Below, in pieces: positions 8,818 through 19,161 of a stretch of 64,000 nt of DNA (its first letter is position 1; each line of letters begins with the position of its first letter). The stretch is from Aquimarina brevivitae. Its GTDB lineage: Bacteria; Bacteroidota; Bacteroidia; Flavobacteriales; Flavobacteriaceae. The notes under the pieces were generated by a model. The model had not been told where the DNA came from and did not search any database. It saw only the letters and a list, made by a program, of their open reading frames with translations. The stretch covers positions 744,001-808,000 of the forward strand of contig NZ_SGXE01000001.1 in NCBI RefSeq assembly GCF_004216895.1, written 5' to 3'. Made by a program: the position numbers and the translations under genes.

Positions 8818-11421
8818 ATGAAGAAAATTACACTTCTATTAACTGTAATTCTAATGGCATCGGTTGCACAGACCTTTGCGCAAGGAACAGTAACAGGAAT
8901 CGTATTAGATGGTGAGTCCAATGCTCCTCTTCCTGGTGCTAACATCAAACAAATTCGTACAGCAAACGGTACGGCAACTGATTTTGATGGTAAGTTCTCT
9001 CTTAAAGTAGACCAACCAACAGGTACGATCAATATCTCTTATGTTGGATTTGGATCAAAAAACATTCCTTTTAACGTAACCAACGGAGATCAGGATTTAG
9101 GAACTATTGTACTTAATTTAGATAACTCTTTAGAAGAAGTTGTTATTGTTGGTACAGGTATTATCGACTTAGCTGAGGACAGAAAAACTCCAATTGCTGT
9201 GTCTACTATCAAAGGAGATGATATTCAATTAAAAACAGCAGGTAACGTAGAATTTACGGAGTCTATGAGTAATACGCCATCGGTTTATGTTGCAAACCAA
9301 GCAGGTGGTTTTGGAGACAGCCAGATTTTCTTAAGAGGTTTTGACGATACTAATACAGCATATCTATTAAATGGTCAGCCAATCAATGGTCAGGAAGATG
9401 GAAGAATGTACTGGTCTAACTGGGCAGGTATGGCAGATGTTGCCAATGCAGTACAGGTTCAGAGAGGTTTAGGTTCTTCTAAATTAGCGATCTCTTCTGT
9501 AGGTGGTACGGTAAACATCATTTCTAAGTCTACTGAACAAACTGAAGGTGGATGGGCGAGATTAATGGGTGGTAATGATAGCTTCGGAAAAGCGACAGTA
9601 AGCTATAACACAGGTCTAAGCGATAGTGGATGGGCTTTTTCTGTATTGATAGACCACTGGCAAGCACATAGAAAATATTCTGAAGGAACTGCAGGACAAG
9701 GACAGAATTATTTGTTCTCAGTAGGATATAATCCTAATGAGCAGCACTCATTCAACTTTTTAATCACAGGTGCACCACAATGGCACGATCAAAATTTTTC
9801 TCAAGACTTAGAAGTTTATCAAAGATTTGGAGAAAAGCATAATAGAAACTCTGGTTTCTTAGATGGTGAGCGTTATACTGAAAGAAGAAACTATTACCAT
9901 AAACCAGTTGCTAACTTGAACTGGGATTTTGATATCAATGAAGGCATGGAATTGTCAACTGTACTTTATGCTTCTTGGGGTCGTGGTGGAGGAACCGGAG
10001 GACTTGGAAGAGGAAGAATACGTGTGGACAATGATAATGATAGAGAAATCGATTTTGACGCAATCGTTGAAAACAACATTGCAAATGCAGATAGCAATGG
10101 ATATGCTGGATTCGGAAATTCTTATATCAGAAGATCTTCTGTAAATAACCATAACTGGTATGGATTATTATCAAATATTAACATTACTTCAGTTGAAAAC
10201 TGGACATTCAACTTAGGATTTGATAGTAGATTATATCACGGAGATCACTTTAGACAAGTAAATGATCTATTAGGATTAAATGGTTTTACTGATAACTTTA
10301 GAACTGATAGACCAAGTGATTATGTATTTACACAAGAGTATGAAGCAGATCCTTGGGCTGCAATTTTTGATTTTGCAGACGAAGCTAATAGAACACAATT
10401 TGATTATTCAGAAGATATCAATTATCTAGGTGGGTTTGGTCAGGCCGAATATGCTACTGATAAGTTTTCTGTTTTTGTTCAGGGAGCTGTATCAACTCAA
10501 TCTTTCCAAAGAGAAGGACGTTTCGTAGGTACTGGAAATGGTCTTGGAAAATCAGAAAAACTAAACAAAACTGGATACAATGTAAAAGGTGGTTTTTCTT
10601 ATAACCTTACAGAACAGCACCAGGTATTTGTTAATGCTGGTTTCTTCTCTCGTCAGCCTTTCTTAGATAATATCTTTAGAGACATAAGAAACTCTAATGA
10701 TTTAGCTGAACCAGAAGTAGATAATGAAGAAATTACTTCTTTTGAAGGAGGATATAGATTTAGAGGGGGTAACTTTGCGTTGAGTATCGATGTTTACAGA
10801 ACGGAGTGGGCTAACAGATTCCTTTCTACTTTTGGTCCAGAATTACCAAACGGTGACTTCACAACTTACAGATTAACAGATGTAGCTCAGGTACACCAAG
10901 GTGTTGAATATGATTTTGAATACAGACCAGATGGTGGAAAATGGAGGTTACGTGGTTTTGGATCTATTGGAAATTGGGAATTTGATGGAAGAACTCCATA
11001 TACCTTAGCCAATAATCAAACAGCTACGATCATAGAAGAAGGTAATATCGATATTTCTGGTACTAAAATCGGTAGAGCTGCTCAAACATCATTTGGATTT
11101 GGTGGTTTTGTGAAACTTTTACCAAATTTGACTGTTGACGCAGATTATAATATTTATACTGATCTTTATGGTTTAGTTGATCCAGAAGATGTTGTTCAGG
11201 CAAGACTTGATGGAGAAACATACCAAGCAGAAAGATTACCGGCTTATGATCTAGTAAATGCAGGTCTTACCTATAAGTTTAATTTTGGTGAGCAGCGATT
11301 TACACTAAGAGGAAACGTACGTAATTTATTTAATTCTTCTTACATCAGCCAGAGAGATGCTTTTGGTTATTACTTAGGTATCGGAAGAACTTGGAACGCA
11401 TCTTTACGTTATAATTTCTAA
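8818..11421 (+). CDS. TonB-dependent outer-membrane receptor with carboxypeptidase-like N-terminal domain
   Basis: An 867-residue outer-membrane importer. A signal peptide (to about residue 21, ending FAQG) is followed by a carboxypeptidase-regulatory-like domain (VTGIVLDGESNAPLPGANI), a plug domain at about 110-230 with FLRGFDDTNTAYLLNGQ, and a 22-strand-type barrel ending in YNF. The receptor acts alone here: no SusD-type lipoprotein follows, which argues against a polysaccharide uptake locus and for a siderophore, cobalamin or small-molecule substrate. The substrate cannot be named from the sequence. A perfect palindrome upstream and a terminator downstream frame it as a single-gene unit. 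Confidence 0.92.
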   Translation: MKKITLLLTVILMASVAQTFAQGTVTGIVLDGESNAPLPGANIKQIRTANGTATDFDGKFSLKVDQPTGTINISYVGFGSKNIPFNVTNGDQDLGTIVLNLDNSLEEVVIVGTGIIDLAEDRKTPIAVSTIKGDDIQLKTAGNVEFTESMSNTPSVYVANQAGGFGDSQIFLRGFDDTNTAYLLNGQPINGQEDGRMYWSNWAGMADVANAVQVQRGLGSSKLAISSVGGTVNIISKSTEQTEGGWARLMGGNDSFGKATVSYNTGLSDSGWAFSVLIDHWQAHRKYSEGTAGQGQNYLFSVGYNPNEQHSFNFLITGAPQWHDQNFSQDLEVYQRFGEKHNRNSGFLDGERYTERRNYYHKPVANLNWDFDINEGMELSTVLYASWGRGGGTGGLGRGRIRVDNDNDREIDFDAIVENNIANADSNGYAGFGNSYIRRSSVNNHNWYGLLSNINITSVENWTFNLGFDSRLYHGDHFRQVNDLLGLNGFTDNFRTDRPSDYVFTQEYEADPWAAIFDFADEANRTQFDYSEDINYLGGFGQAEYATDKFSVFVQGAVSTQSFQREGRFVGTGNGLGKSEKLNKTGYNVKGGFSYNLTEQHQVFVNAGFFSRQPFLDNIFRDIRNSNDLAEPEVDNEEITSFEGGYRFRGGNFALSIDVYRTEWANRFLSTFGPELPNGDFTTYRLTDVAQVHQGVEYDFEYRPDGGKWRLRGFGSIGNWEFDGRTPYTLANNQTATIIEEGNIDISGTKIGRAAQTSFGFGGFVKLLPNLTVDADYNIYTDLYGLVDPEDVVQARLDGETYQAERLPAYDLVNAGLTYKFNFGEQRFTLRGNVRNLFNSSYISQRDAFGYYLGIGRTWNASLRYNF

Positions 11422-11445
11422 GAAAACTTAGTTTTTAAGATATAG

Positions 11446-11478
11446 AAAACCTCATCTAGTTATAGATGAGGTTTTTTT
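11446..11478 (+). terminator. Rho-independent terminator after the TonB receptor gene
   Basis: AAAACCTCATCTA and TAGATGAGGTTTT pair around a 4-nt loop, followed by further T residues. Confidence 0.85.
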
Positions 11479-11521
11479 ATGGAATATGATTACCTTTGAG
11501 AATACTTAAACACACTAAAAT

Positions 11522-11962
11522 ATGTACGAAGCAATTCAAATCGTTCACTCTTACTGGGCTTATCTGGTAGTACTTATCGTAACTTTAGCAACACTAAATG
11601 GAGTTTTTGGTTTTTTTACAAAAAAAGAATATGCGCCAAAGGATTTTAGAATTTCTTTATTTGCCCTGATTGTAACGCATTTGCAATTATTGATTGGGAT
11701 CATTATTTTTTTCGTCTCCCCAAAGGTAGTGTGGTTTACTGAGGGTATTGCGGTCAAAGACATAATGGGAGACCCTTTGTTACGATTATATAATGTAGAG
11801 CACCCCACCACGATGATCTTAATGGTGGTGTTTATTACCATGGGTTACTCCAAGCACAAAAAGAAACTGACTTCTACGCCAAAATTTAAGAGAATAGCCA
11901 TTTTCTATACACTTGCCTGGATTTTAATGCTGAGCAGAATTCCTTGGGCAGAATGGTTTTAA
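11522..11962 (+). CDS. Small four-helix integral membrane protein
   Basis: A 146-residue protein with four hydrophobic segments, at about residues 12-32, 46-66, 90-110 and 125-142. A conserved-looking HSYWAYLVVLIVTLATLNG start and a VEHPTTMILMVVFITMGYSKH segment carry His residues that could in principle bind haem, and similar flavobacterial proteins are sometimes labelled cytochrome b-like; I cannot confirm a cofactor. Its stop overlaps the stop of the convergent YjbQ-family gene by four bases. Confidence 0.75.
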   Translation: MYEAIQIVHSYWAYLVVLIVTLATLNGVFGFFTKKEYAPKDFRISLFALIVTHLQLLIGIIIFFVSPKVVWFTEGIAVKDIMGDPLLRLYNVEHPTTMILMVVFITMGYSKHKKKLTSTPKFKRIAIFYTLAWILMLSRIPWAEWF

Positions 11963-12381
11963 ATCCCATAAGCGGTTAATACCAATTTTCTAGACCCTCC
12001 GTTGTCTCTGTGTTCGCATACATAAACACCTTGCCATGTACCGAGGTTTAATTGTCCATTGGTTATGGGGATGAGTACAGAATTACCCAATAGCGAAGCT
12101 TTAATGTGGGCAGGCATATCGTCAGGGCCTTCGTAGGTATGAATATAATAGGGGGCATCCTCTGGTACGTAGGTATTAAAATGACTTTCAAAATCGGTTC
12201 TTACCGTTGGGTCTGCATTTTCATTTATGGTTACACTAGCAGAAGTGTGTTTGATAAAAATCTGTAATTGTCCAATCTGTATATTGTTGATCTCAGGAAA
12301 TGCAGATATTATGGTTTCTGTAATTAAATGAAATCCTCTTTTGAAAGGTTGTAGTTGTACTTCTCTTTGGAAAAATTTCAT
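11959..12381 (-). CDS. YjbQ/UPF0047 family protein
   Basis: A 140-residue cytosolic protein of the YjbQ (UPF0047) family, some members of which are annotated as secondary thiamine-phosphate synthase. Family marks are IKHTSASVTINENADP, a YIHTYEGPDDMPAHIKASLLG block and LGTWQGVYVCEHRD near the C terminus. The start was set at the internal Met (MKFFQREVQL), eight codons downstream of the longest possible start, because family members begin there. It is convergent with the membrane-protein gene. Confidence 0.88.
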   Translation of the reverse strand: MKFFQREVQLQPFKRGFHLITETIISAFPEINNIQIGQLQIFIKHTSASVTINENADPTVRTDFESHFNTYVPEDAPYYIHTYEGPDDMPAHIKASLLGNSVLIPITNGQLNLGTWQGVYVCEHRDNGGSRKLVLTAYGI

Positions 12382-12490
12382 GTGCAGCTTAATTATTGTA
12401 TACAAGACACGAAATTAAACTAAATTTTACGTTTTATATAAGCACTATTCTCTTTTGTACGGTTACCTTTGTCACTTATAAGAGGGAAAA

Positions 12491-13297
12491 ATGGATTTAT
12501 CAAAGGTTAAATTGGTTGCTACCGATATGGATGGAACCTTGCTTAATGGGCAAGGTAGAGTGAGCGAACAGTTTTTTGAACAATTTAAAGAATTAAAGCG
12601 ATTAGGAGTGAACTTCGTGGCAGCTAGTGGCAGGCAATACTACAGTATCATTCATAAATTAGACCGAATTAAAAATGACATCTACGTCATTGCCGAAAAC
12701 GGAGCTTTGACCATGCAGAAGGAAAAAGAACTACAAAAGACAGCGATCGATAGAGCGATGTATCTGGAGTTGTTATCCCTCACTAAAGGCTTAGCAGGAT
12801 CGCAGGTTATACTTTGCGGCAGGAAAAAGGGTTATATTGAAGATTATGGACAGGAGTTCATCAACATGTTTAGTGAATACTATAACCGTTATGAGGTTGT
12901 TGACAGATTGGAGGATGTGGTTGATGATTCATATTTAAAACTAGCCATTTGTAACCGCAATGGCTCAGAGGAACACTTGTATCCAGCACTTAAGCATCTC
13001 GAAGATCGTTTAAAGGTAAAGGTGTCCGGAGAAATCTGGCTGGATTTATCACATCTCGAGGCTAACAAAGGTAATGCTTTAAGCAAAATACAAACAGAAC
13101 TGAATATTACCCCACAGGAAACTTTGGTGTTTGGCGACTATAATAACGATTTAGAAATGTTATCTATGGCAACGTACAGCTTCGCGATGGAGAATGCACA
13201 TCCAAATGTTAAAAAGGCTGCGAATTATACTACCAAGAGTAACCAAGAAGCTGGTGTAGAATTTATTCTAGAGAAACTAATTCAAAGTAAATTATAA
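12491..13297 (+). CDS. Cof-type HAD hydrolase
   Basis: A 268-residue haloacid-dehalogenase phosphatase of the Cof (IIB cap) type, probably acting on sugar phosphates or flavin nucleotides. Motif I is DMDGTLLNG near residue 13, motif II the S/T of AASGRQY, motif III the Lys of ANKGNAL, and motif IV FGDYNNDLEM. The cap domain lies between residues about 85 and 190. The 3' end overlaps the convergent Kelch gene by six bases. Confidence 0.92.
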   Translation: MDLSKVKLVATDMDGTLLNGQGRVSEQFFEQFKELKRLGVNFVAASGRQYYSIIHKLDRIKNDIYVIAENGALTMQKEKELQKTAIDRAMYLELLSLTKGLAGSQVILCGRKKGYIEDYGQEFINMFSEYYNRYEVVDRLEDVVDDSYLKLAICNRNGSEEHLYPALKHLEDRLKVKVSGEIWLDLSHLEANKGNALSKIQTELNITPQETLVFGDYNNDLEMLSMATYSFAMENAHPNVKKAANYTTKSNQEAGVEFILEKLIQSKL

Positions 13298-14659
13298 TTC
13301 TACGAATAATTTAATTTTGGTTTTACTTAATTGATCCAGTTTAATCCGAAACATCTCAGCAGTGGGTTCTTTAGAAATAGCATCTTCATTATAACCACCC
13401 AAAACATAAAGGGAATCCTTAAAATAATGCATGGTTGCACCCTCAATGAAAAGATCAATTACATATTCTCGAAAAATTGAATTTTTGATATTATACATAT
13501 ATAAGTTGCCATTCCCTAAAAAATAAATATGCGTGTCAGAACTTGCTATTGCAGGATTAATTAATTCATCAGGTAGCTCACCTTTACTTGACCACTTACC
13601 GGTTTGCAGATCAAATAAATGTAAATAACTTTTATAGTTGTTAGTTCGTGATGCTTTTTCGATAATATATAAGACATTCTTGATACGTTCAACCTTCATT
13701 TCTCCTTTAAAAGGCATTTTGCCAATTTCATACCATAGTCCGGTTGTAAGGTTTAAACTATGAATTTTATCCGAGTAGGTTTTGTACCCGTTACTTTTAA
13801 TTTTTGTGGATCCTCCTAATAAAATAATACGATCTTTATATAAGATTGCCCCAGGATTAACTGCTTGATGTGGATTCGTATCATCAATTGCTATTGAATT
13901 ATCGGTTAAATCGACGATTTCTATTTTCGATTCGAGATATTCATATCTTTCGTTGGCAGCTAATCGCTTACCACCAATAATAAATAGTTTGTTTTGATAA
14001 CCAAGGAGAGTATGATAGGCCCTTTTTCTTAAATCAATAGGAATATTGATCCATTTTTTTTGTTTAATATCAAAGGCTCTCAGGTCGTCCTTGTAGCCTT
14101 TAATGTTTGAGGCAACGTATCTAGAACGTTGTAGTATCTGTTGAAACGTGGGTTCTAAATTCATAAAGCCTGCATTAAGCTCAAAGGTCTTTAGAAACTG
14201 ATCATTTTCAACAGAATAGTCACCACCAGATATATATATTTTATCATTTATAACAGCAGATCCAAACGCATAAATAGTAGCTCCAATATTTGGTAAGCGC
14301 TCAAATACTATTTTGGGACTAAGTTTCTTTTCTTTGATAACACTTACATTATCAAGCTCTTCAACCTTTGGAGTAAGCTCTATCGTAATTTTTTTACCAT
14401 CGAATGCTGATAAACTTATCTTTTTTTGATGATATCCTATATGTGATAGATATATAGTATCATTTCCGTGCAGTTTATCAAGTACTAATGAAAATTTTCC
14501 TCTGAAATCGGAAACAGTTCCTTTTTTGGGCTCTACAGTATAAACATTGGCACCTTCAACGGGTTGTTTGGAATCTTTGCTTATAATAACACCCTTTATG
14601 GATTGTGCCGAGGATAAAGAACAAAAGAAAATGAAAACTAGTATAGCAAAAAATCTCAT
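13292..14659 (-). CDS. Secreted Kelch-repeat protein with carboxypeptidase-like N-terminal domain
   Basis: A 455-residue exported protein. The internal ATG at 14659 (MRFFAILVFIFFCSLSSAQ) gives a clean signal peptide, so the eight codons upstream were left out. A carboxypeptidase-regulatory-like domain (IKGVIISKDSKQPVEGANVY) is followed by a Kelch beta-propeller with repeated segments such as INDKIYISGGDYS, NKLFIIGGKRL, KDRIILLGGSTK and DSLYVLGGYNE. Probably a surface binding or adhesion protein; the partner is unknown. Confidence 0.82.
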   Translation of the reverse strand: MRFFAILVFIFFCSLSSAQSIKGVIISKDSKQPVEGANVYTVEPKKGTVSDFRGKFSLVLDKLHGNDTIYLSHIGYHQKKISLSAFDGKKITIELTPKVEELDNVSVIKEKKLSPKIVFERLPNIGATIYAFGSAVINDKIYISGGDYSVENDQFLKTFELNAGFMNLEPTFQQILQRSRYVASNIKGYKDDLRAFDIKQKKWINIPIDLRKRAYHTLLGYQNKLFIIGGKRLAANERYEYLESKIEIVDLTDNSIAIDDTNPHQAVNPGAILYKDRIILLGGSTKIKSNGYKTYSDKIHSLNLTTGLWYEIGKMPFKGEMKVERIKNVLYIIEKASRTNNYKSYLHLFDLQTGKWSSKGELPDELINPAIASSDTHIYFLGNGNLYMYNIKNSIFREYVIDLFIEGATMHYFKDSLYVLGGYNEDAISKEPTAEMFRIKLDQLSKTKIKLFVEL

Positions 14660-14748
14660 GTGAATAACGTTGAATTTAATCATTAAGTTACTACATAAAT
14701 GCTTCCTAAAATAACACCTTAACCTGTCTTTAACTTATGTTTATGGTG

Positions 14749-16545
14749 CTAATCATTCAGCTTCAGTACAGCCATAAAAGCTTCCTGCGGGATTTCTACG
14801 TTACCCACCTGGCGCATGCGCTTTTTACCTTTTTTCTGTTTTTCTAGTAACTTACGCTTTCTAGAGATATCACCACCATAACACTTAGCCGTTACATCTT
14901 TTCGGAGTGCTTTAACGGTTTCTCTGGCAATAATTTTAGCGCCGATGGCTGCCTGGATCGGAATATCAAACTGTTGACGAGGAATCAGTTCCTTTAACTT
15001 TTCGCACATCTTTTTACCGATGTCGTAGGCATTGTCCTGGTGTAGTAAGGCAGACAAGGCGTCTACCGTGTTTCCATTAAGTAACACATCAACTTTAACT
15101 AACTTTGATGCTCGCATTCCGATTGGTGCATAGTCAAATGAAGCATAACCTTTAGACACTGTTTTTAAACGATCATAAAAGTCAAAAACAATCTCCGCTA
15201 GTGGCATATCAAAAGACAATTCTACCCGCTCTGTAGTTAGGTAGGTTTGATTGGTAATTTCCCCTCTTTTCTCGATACATAAAGACATTACCGGACCTAC
15301 GAAATCCGACTTGGTAATGATAGTAGCTTTGATAAACGGTTCTTCTACCCGATTCATGGTAGAAGGATCAGGTAAATCCGAAGGATTATTTACGATAATA
15401 ATCTCATCGGGTTCTTTATTGGTAAAAGCGTGGTAAGATACGTTAGGTACTGTAGTAATTACGGTCATATCAAACTCGCGTTCTAAACGCTCCTGAATGA
15501 TTTCCATATGTAACATACCTAAGAAACCACATCTAAAACCAAATCCAAGCGCAGCTGAACTCTCCGGAGTAAATACCAATGAGGCGTCATTAAGTTGCAA
15601 CTTTTCCATGGAGGCTCTTAGTTCTTCATAATCCTCAGTATCTACAGGATAGATCCCCGCAAATACCATAGGCTTTACATCTTCAAAACCGCCGATGGCA
15701 TTTTTGGTAGGTTCTTTAGCATCCGTGATCGTGTCACCTACTTTAACCTCTCTGGCATCTTTAATACCTGTTATCAGATATCCCACATCACCGGTTTTGA
15801 TGACTTGCTTCGGTACCTGCTTTAGCTTTAATGTACCAATTTCGTCAGCATAATAGGTTTTACCAGTATTTACAAATTTGATGTGCTGTCCTTTTCTGAT
15901 TTCTCCGTTAACCACTCTAAAATAGGTTTCAACACCTCTAAATGAGTTATATACAGAATCAAATATCAGGGCCTGTAAGGGTTCATCTTCTACTCCTTTT
16001 GGAGGAGGAATACGTTCGATGATAGCCGTAAGAATGTCCTCAATACCAATTCCTGTTTTAGCACTAGCTGGTATTACATCTTCGGGATCGCAACCCAAAA
16101 GATCTACGATATCATCCGTAACTTCTTCGGGATTTGCACTGGGTAAATCTACCTTGTTTAAAACCGGAATAATTTCCAGATCATTTTCTAAGGCTAAATA
16201 TAGGTTAGAAATGGTTTGTGCCTGTATACTCTGTGCCGCATCAACTACCAACAGAGCTCCTTCGCAAGCGGCGATAGATCGAGACACCTCGTATGAAAAA
16301 TCAACGTGTCCCGGAGTGTCAATTAAATTAAGGGTATACTGCTCACCATTATGCATATAATCCATCTGTATCGCGTGACTTTTTATTGTAATGCCACGCT
16401 CGCGCTCCAAGTCCATATTATCCAGTAATTGCGCCTGCTTTTCTCTATCCGTTACCGATCCCGTAGAGTCCAATAGACGATCAGCCAGGGTACTTTTACC
16501 GTGGTCAATATGAGCAATGATACAAAAGTTGCGTATGTTCTTCAT
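14749..16545 (-). CDS. lepA: Translation elongation factor 4 (LepA)
   Basis: Ribosome-associated GTPase related to EF-G. The 598-residue protein has G1 [15 protein letters not shown]2 [11 protein letters not shown]3 [13 protein letters not shown]4 NKVDLPSA, then EF-G domains II, III and V and the LepA-specific C-terminal domain with [21 protein letters not shown]. Length and motifs are fully typical. It is transcribed alone on the minus strand. Confidence 0.98.
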   Translation of the reverse strand: MKNIRNFCIIAHIDHGKSTLADRLLDSTGSVTDREKQAQLLDNMDLERERGITIKSHAIQMDYMHNGEQYTLNLIDTPGHVDFSYEVSRSIAACEGALLVVDAAQSIQAQTISNLYLALENDLEIIPVLNKVDLPSANPEEVTDDIVDLLGCDPEDVIPASAKTGIGIEDILTAIIERIPPPKGVEDEPLQALIFDSVYNSFRGVETYFRVVNGEIRKGQHIKFVNTGKTYYADEIGTLKLKQVPKQVIKTGDVGYLITGIKDAREVKVGDTITDAKEPTKNAIGGFEDVKPMVFAGIYPVDTEDYEELRASMEKLQLNDASLVFTPESSAALGFGFRCGFLGMLHMEIIQERLEREFDMTVITTVPNVSYHAFTNKEPDEIIIVNNPSDLPDPSTMNRVEEPFIKATIITKSDFVGPVMSLCIEKRGEITNQTYLTTERVELSFDMPLAEIVFDFYDRLKTVSKGYASFDYAPIGMRASKLVKVDVLLNGNTVDALSALLHQDNAYDIGKKMCEKLKELIPRQQFDIPIQAAIGAKIIARETVKALRKDVTAKCYGGDISRKRKLLEKQKKGKKRMRQVGNVEIPQEAFMAVLKLND

Positions 16546-16565
16546 TCTAATTCATTTATACTTAT

Positions 16566-16628
16566 GGGCGTGTCCCTTCGGGTCGGGCTATCCGCGCTAC
16601 AAGGTAGCCAGCTACTATCCCTCACGCA
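16566..16628. repeat. Extragenic repeat, copy 1
   Basis: GC-richer block carrying GGTCGGGCTATCCGCGCTAC and ATCCCT, framed by GGGCG at one end and ACGC at the other. The same block occurs inverted at 17829-17891 and in a longer variant at 58371-58504. Such elements are spread between genes in flavobacterial genomes. Confidence 0.8.
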
Positions 16629-16809
16629 CACCAATAGTAATCTTACTAATTTAGGTGATTACTGTTTTATTTGACTTGCAAATATAGTTGATTTTATATC
16701 CATTATATCATCTGCGAACTTTATTTTTAGCGATAATTTTATTTCAAACTAAGGTACGTATGTCGCTGTTGGTTAAGAATTTGTATTTTTGCAAAAAATA
16801 CTTTGTGCT

Positions 16810-17802
16810 GTGGCAAAAATTGGAGACATAGATGTAGGAGATTTTCCATTACTATTAGCCCCAATGGAAGATGTAAGTGATCCTCCATTTAGGGCGTTAT
16901 GTAAGGAGCAAGGAGCGGATGTGGTATATACAGAATTCATATCTAGCGAAGGATTAATACGCGATGCGGCAAAAAGCGTAATGAAGCTGGATATTTATGA
17001 AAAGGAGCGGCCTGTAGGTATACAGATCTTTGGAGCTAACCTAGACTCGATGCTTAAGTCGGTTGAGATTGTTGAAGCGTCAGGACCAGATATTATCGAT
17101 ATCAACTTTGGGTGTCCTGTAAAAAAAGTGGTAAGCAAAGGAGCTGGAGCAGGGATATTGAAAGATATTGATTTGATGGTTTCTTTAACGGAGGCTATGG
17201 TAAAACATACCAAACTACCCGTAACGGTTAAAACCAGATTAGGCTGGGATCATGATTCCATTAAGATTGTAGAGGTCGCAGAGCGATTGCAAGATGTAGG
17301 TTGCAAAGCAATTTCTATTCACGGACGTACTAGAGCACAGATGTATAAGGGCTCAGCAGACTGGAGACCCATAGCCAAGGTAAAAAATAACCCAAGAATG
17401 CATATTCCTGTCTTTGGTAATGGGGATGTGGATACACCAGAACGTGCTGTAGAAATGCGAGATCAATACGGATTAGATGGTGCAATGATTGGTAGGGCTA
17501 GTATTGGCTATCCTTGGTTTTTTAAGGAAGTTAAGCATTATTTTAAAACCGGAGCACATTTACCACCACCAACAATTGAAGAACGAGTAGACGCTGCTCG
17601 TAGACATTTACAAATGTCTATTGATTGGAAGGGCGAAAAACTAGGTGTATTTGAAACACGCAGGCATTATACCAATTATTTTAAAGGAATTCCACATTTT
17701 AAAGAATATCGAACCAAAATGGTGACGAGTGATGATTCCAAAGATGTATTTGCCGCTTTTGATGAGGTTTTAGATAAATTCGCAGGCTATCAGTTTGTGT
17801 AA
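16810..17802 (+). CDS. dusB: tRNA-dihydrouridine synthase
   Basis: FMN enzyme that reduces uridine to dihydrouridine in the D loop of tRNAs. The TIM-barrel domain shows PLLLAPMEDVSDPPFRALC, DINFGCPVKKVVSKGAGAG with the catalytic Cys, VKTRLGWD, ISIHGRTRAQMYKG and GAMIGRASIGYPW. I place the start at GTG 16810 (VAKIGDIDVG), because family members start there and a TATTTTTG promoter element overlaps the more upstream TTG at 16789. The product is then 330 residues. Confidence 0.93.
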   Translation: MAKIGDIDVGDFPLLLAPMEDVSDPPFRALCKEQGADVVYTEFISSEGLIRDAAKSVMKLDIYEKERPVGIQIFGANLDSMLKSVEIVEASGPDIIDINFGCPVKKVVSKGAGAGILKDIDLMVSLTEAMVKHTKLPVTVKTRLGWDHDSIKIVEVAERLQDVGCKAISIHGRTRAQMYKGSADWRPIAKVKNNPRMHIPVFGNGDVDTPERAVEMRDQYGLDGAMIGRASIGYPWFFKEVKHYFKTGAHLPPPTIEERVDAARRHLQMSIDWKGEKLGVFETRRHYTNYFKGIPHFKEYRTKMVTSDDSKDVFAAFDEVLDKFAGYQFV

Positions 17803-17828
17803 GTAATCTGGTTATATTTTATAGTTTC

Positions 17829-17891
17829 GCGTTAGGGATAGGAGCAAGCTACCTTGTAGCGCGGATAGCCCGACCTGTTAAGGTAACGCCC
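17829..17891. repeat. Extragenic repeat, copy 2 (inverted relative to copy 1)
   Basis: Carries GTAGCGCGGATAGCCCGACC, the reverse complement of the core of copy 1, and ends in ACGCCC. Copies 1 and 2 bracket dusB in opposite orientation. Confidence 0.8.
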
Positions 17892-17894
17892 TAG

Positions 17895-19103
17895 TTACTT
17901 TTCGGTGATCAAACTTTCGCCAATTCTACTGGAGGCTAATAAGGATGCCACAAAACCAATGGTGGTTATTGTTAAAAATACAATGATAAAACTCCAAGCT
18001 GTGATACGGGTAGGATACGCTAATGTTGAGGTGATCATCAGCAGATTATAGTGTTGTTGCAGTAAAATTAGGGTTAATCCAAGTGCTAGTCCAAAAATGG
18101 TACCAAGCAGGGTCATTAAGGAGCCTTGTAATAAAAATACCCTACGGATCTTGTTGAGATTGGCTCCCAAGCTGTATAACGTCCGTATGTTCTCTTTTTT
18201 ATCAATAATCATCATAATAATAGCTCCAGCTACATTAAACAGTGCAATGATGGCAATTAATGTAATGACTAGATAGGATACCAAATTTTCGGTATTGAGC
18301 ATTTTATAAAGCGTATCGTTTAATTGTACCCTGTTTTTTATGATGATGTTATTATCGAAAATCTGTTGTAGTTTTTTGCTAACGTCTGCTTCATCGGCAT
18401 CTGGTGCTAACTTAAGCTCTATATTGGTTACCGCATCTTTGGGTAATTTTAATAATTTTCGAGTAAGGTGTATGGATGAAAAGATGTATTTGTGGTTCAG
18501 CTCTTCATTGATGTTATAAATCCCTACATTAACCACCGATTCCTTAGAAAAAGCTTTGTTTATATTACTAGGTATTCCTTTACCAGGTCTGGGTACATAA
18601 ATGTTGAGCAGGCTTACATAGGTTTGCTCAACCCCCATACTAAGCTCTCTACTTATAGCGTTCCCTGCTACCACATGAAAGTCGTTATTGCTCAGCCAAT
18701 CACCATACACTAAAATACTGTCGGTATAGATCACTTTGGGATAATTGGCATCTACACCCTTAATGTAAGCTGTTTTTTGTTTGTCTTTATACTCCAAAAA
18801 AACGCGCTCCTCAATAATTTCCGAAAATTCTGCTACTCCGTCTAATTCTTGGAGCTTTTCTTTTTGAGCAGGGGTGAAGGTGAAGGTTTTACCTTCGGTT
18901 GGAAAAATTTTTAAATCTGGATCAAAATAGTTTGAAAATTTTAAGCTAAAGTCTTTTAACCCTGCAAAACCCGAGAGCACAACAAATAAAGACATGGCGC
19001 CAATAACCACTCCGGCTGCCGCAATACCTGCTATAATATTAATAGCGTTACTGCTGCCTGGAGAAAATAGATAACGTTTAGCGATGTAAAGTGAAAAACT
19101 CAA
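17895..19103 (-). CDS. ABC transporter permease of the LolC/LolE (FtsX-like) family
   Basis: A 402-residue inner-membrane protein with the MacB/FtsX topology: one helix near residues 20-45 (NAINIIAGIAAAGVVIGAMS), a large periplasmic domain to about 270, then three helices in the C-terminal FtsX domain. The N-terminal Y-L-F-S-P-G-S-S-N-A-I-N-I-I motif is characteristic of LolC/E-like permeases that extract lipoproteins for the outer membrane. No ATPase gene is adjacent. Confidence 0.85.
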   Translation of the reverse strand: MSFSLYIAKRYLFSPGSSNAINIIAGIAAAGVVIGAMSLFVVLSGFAGLKDFSLKFSNYFDPDLKIFPTEGKTFTFTPAQKEKLQELDGVAEFSEIIEERVFLEYKDKQKTAYIKGVDANYPKVIYTDSILVYGDWLSNNDFHVVAGNAISRELSMGVEQTYVSLLNIYVPRPGKGIPSNINKAFSKESVVNVGIYNINEELNHKYIFSSIHLTRKLLKLPKDAVTNIELKLAPDADEADVSKKLQQIFDNNIIIKNRVQLNDTLYKMLNTENLVSYLVITLIAIIALFNVAGAIIMMIIDKKENIRTLYSLGANLNKIRRVFLLQGSLMTLLGTIFGLALGLTLILLQQHYNLLMITSTLAYPTRITAWSFIIVFLTITTIGFVASLLASSRIGESLITEK

Positions 19104-19161
19104 GGTCTACGTTCTGTGGGTTATTGGGTTTTAAATATACTAACATTTAGTACATCCCAAG

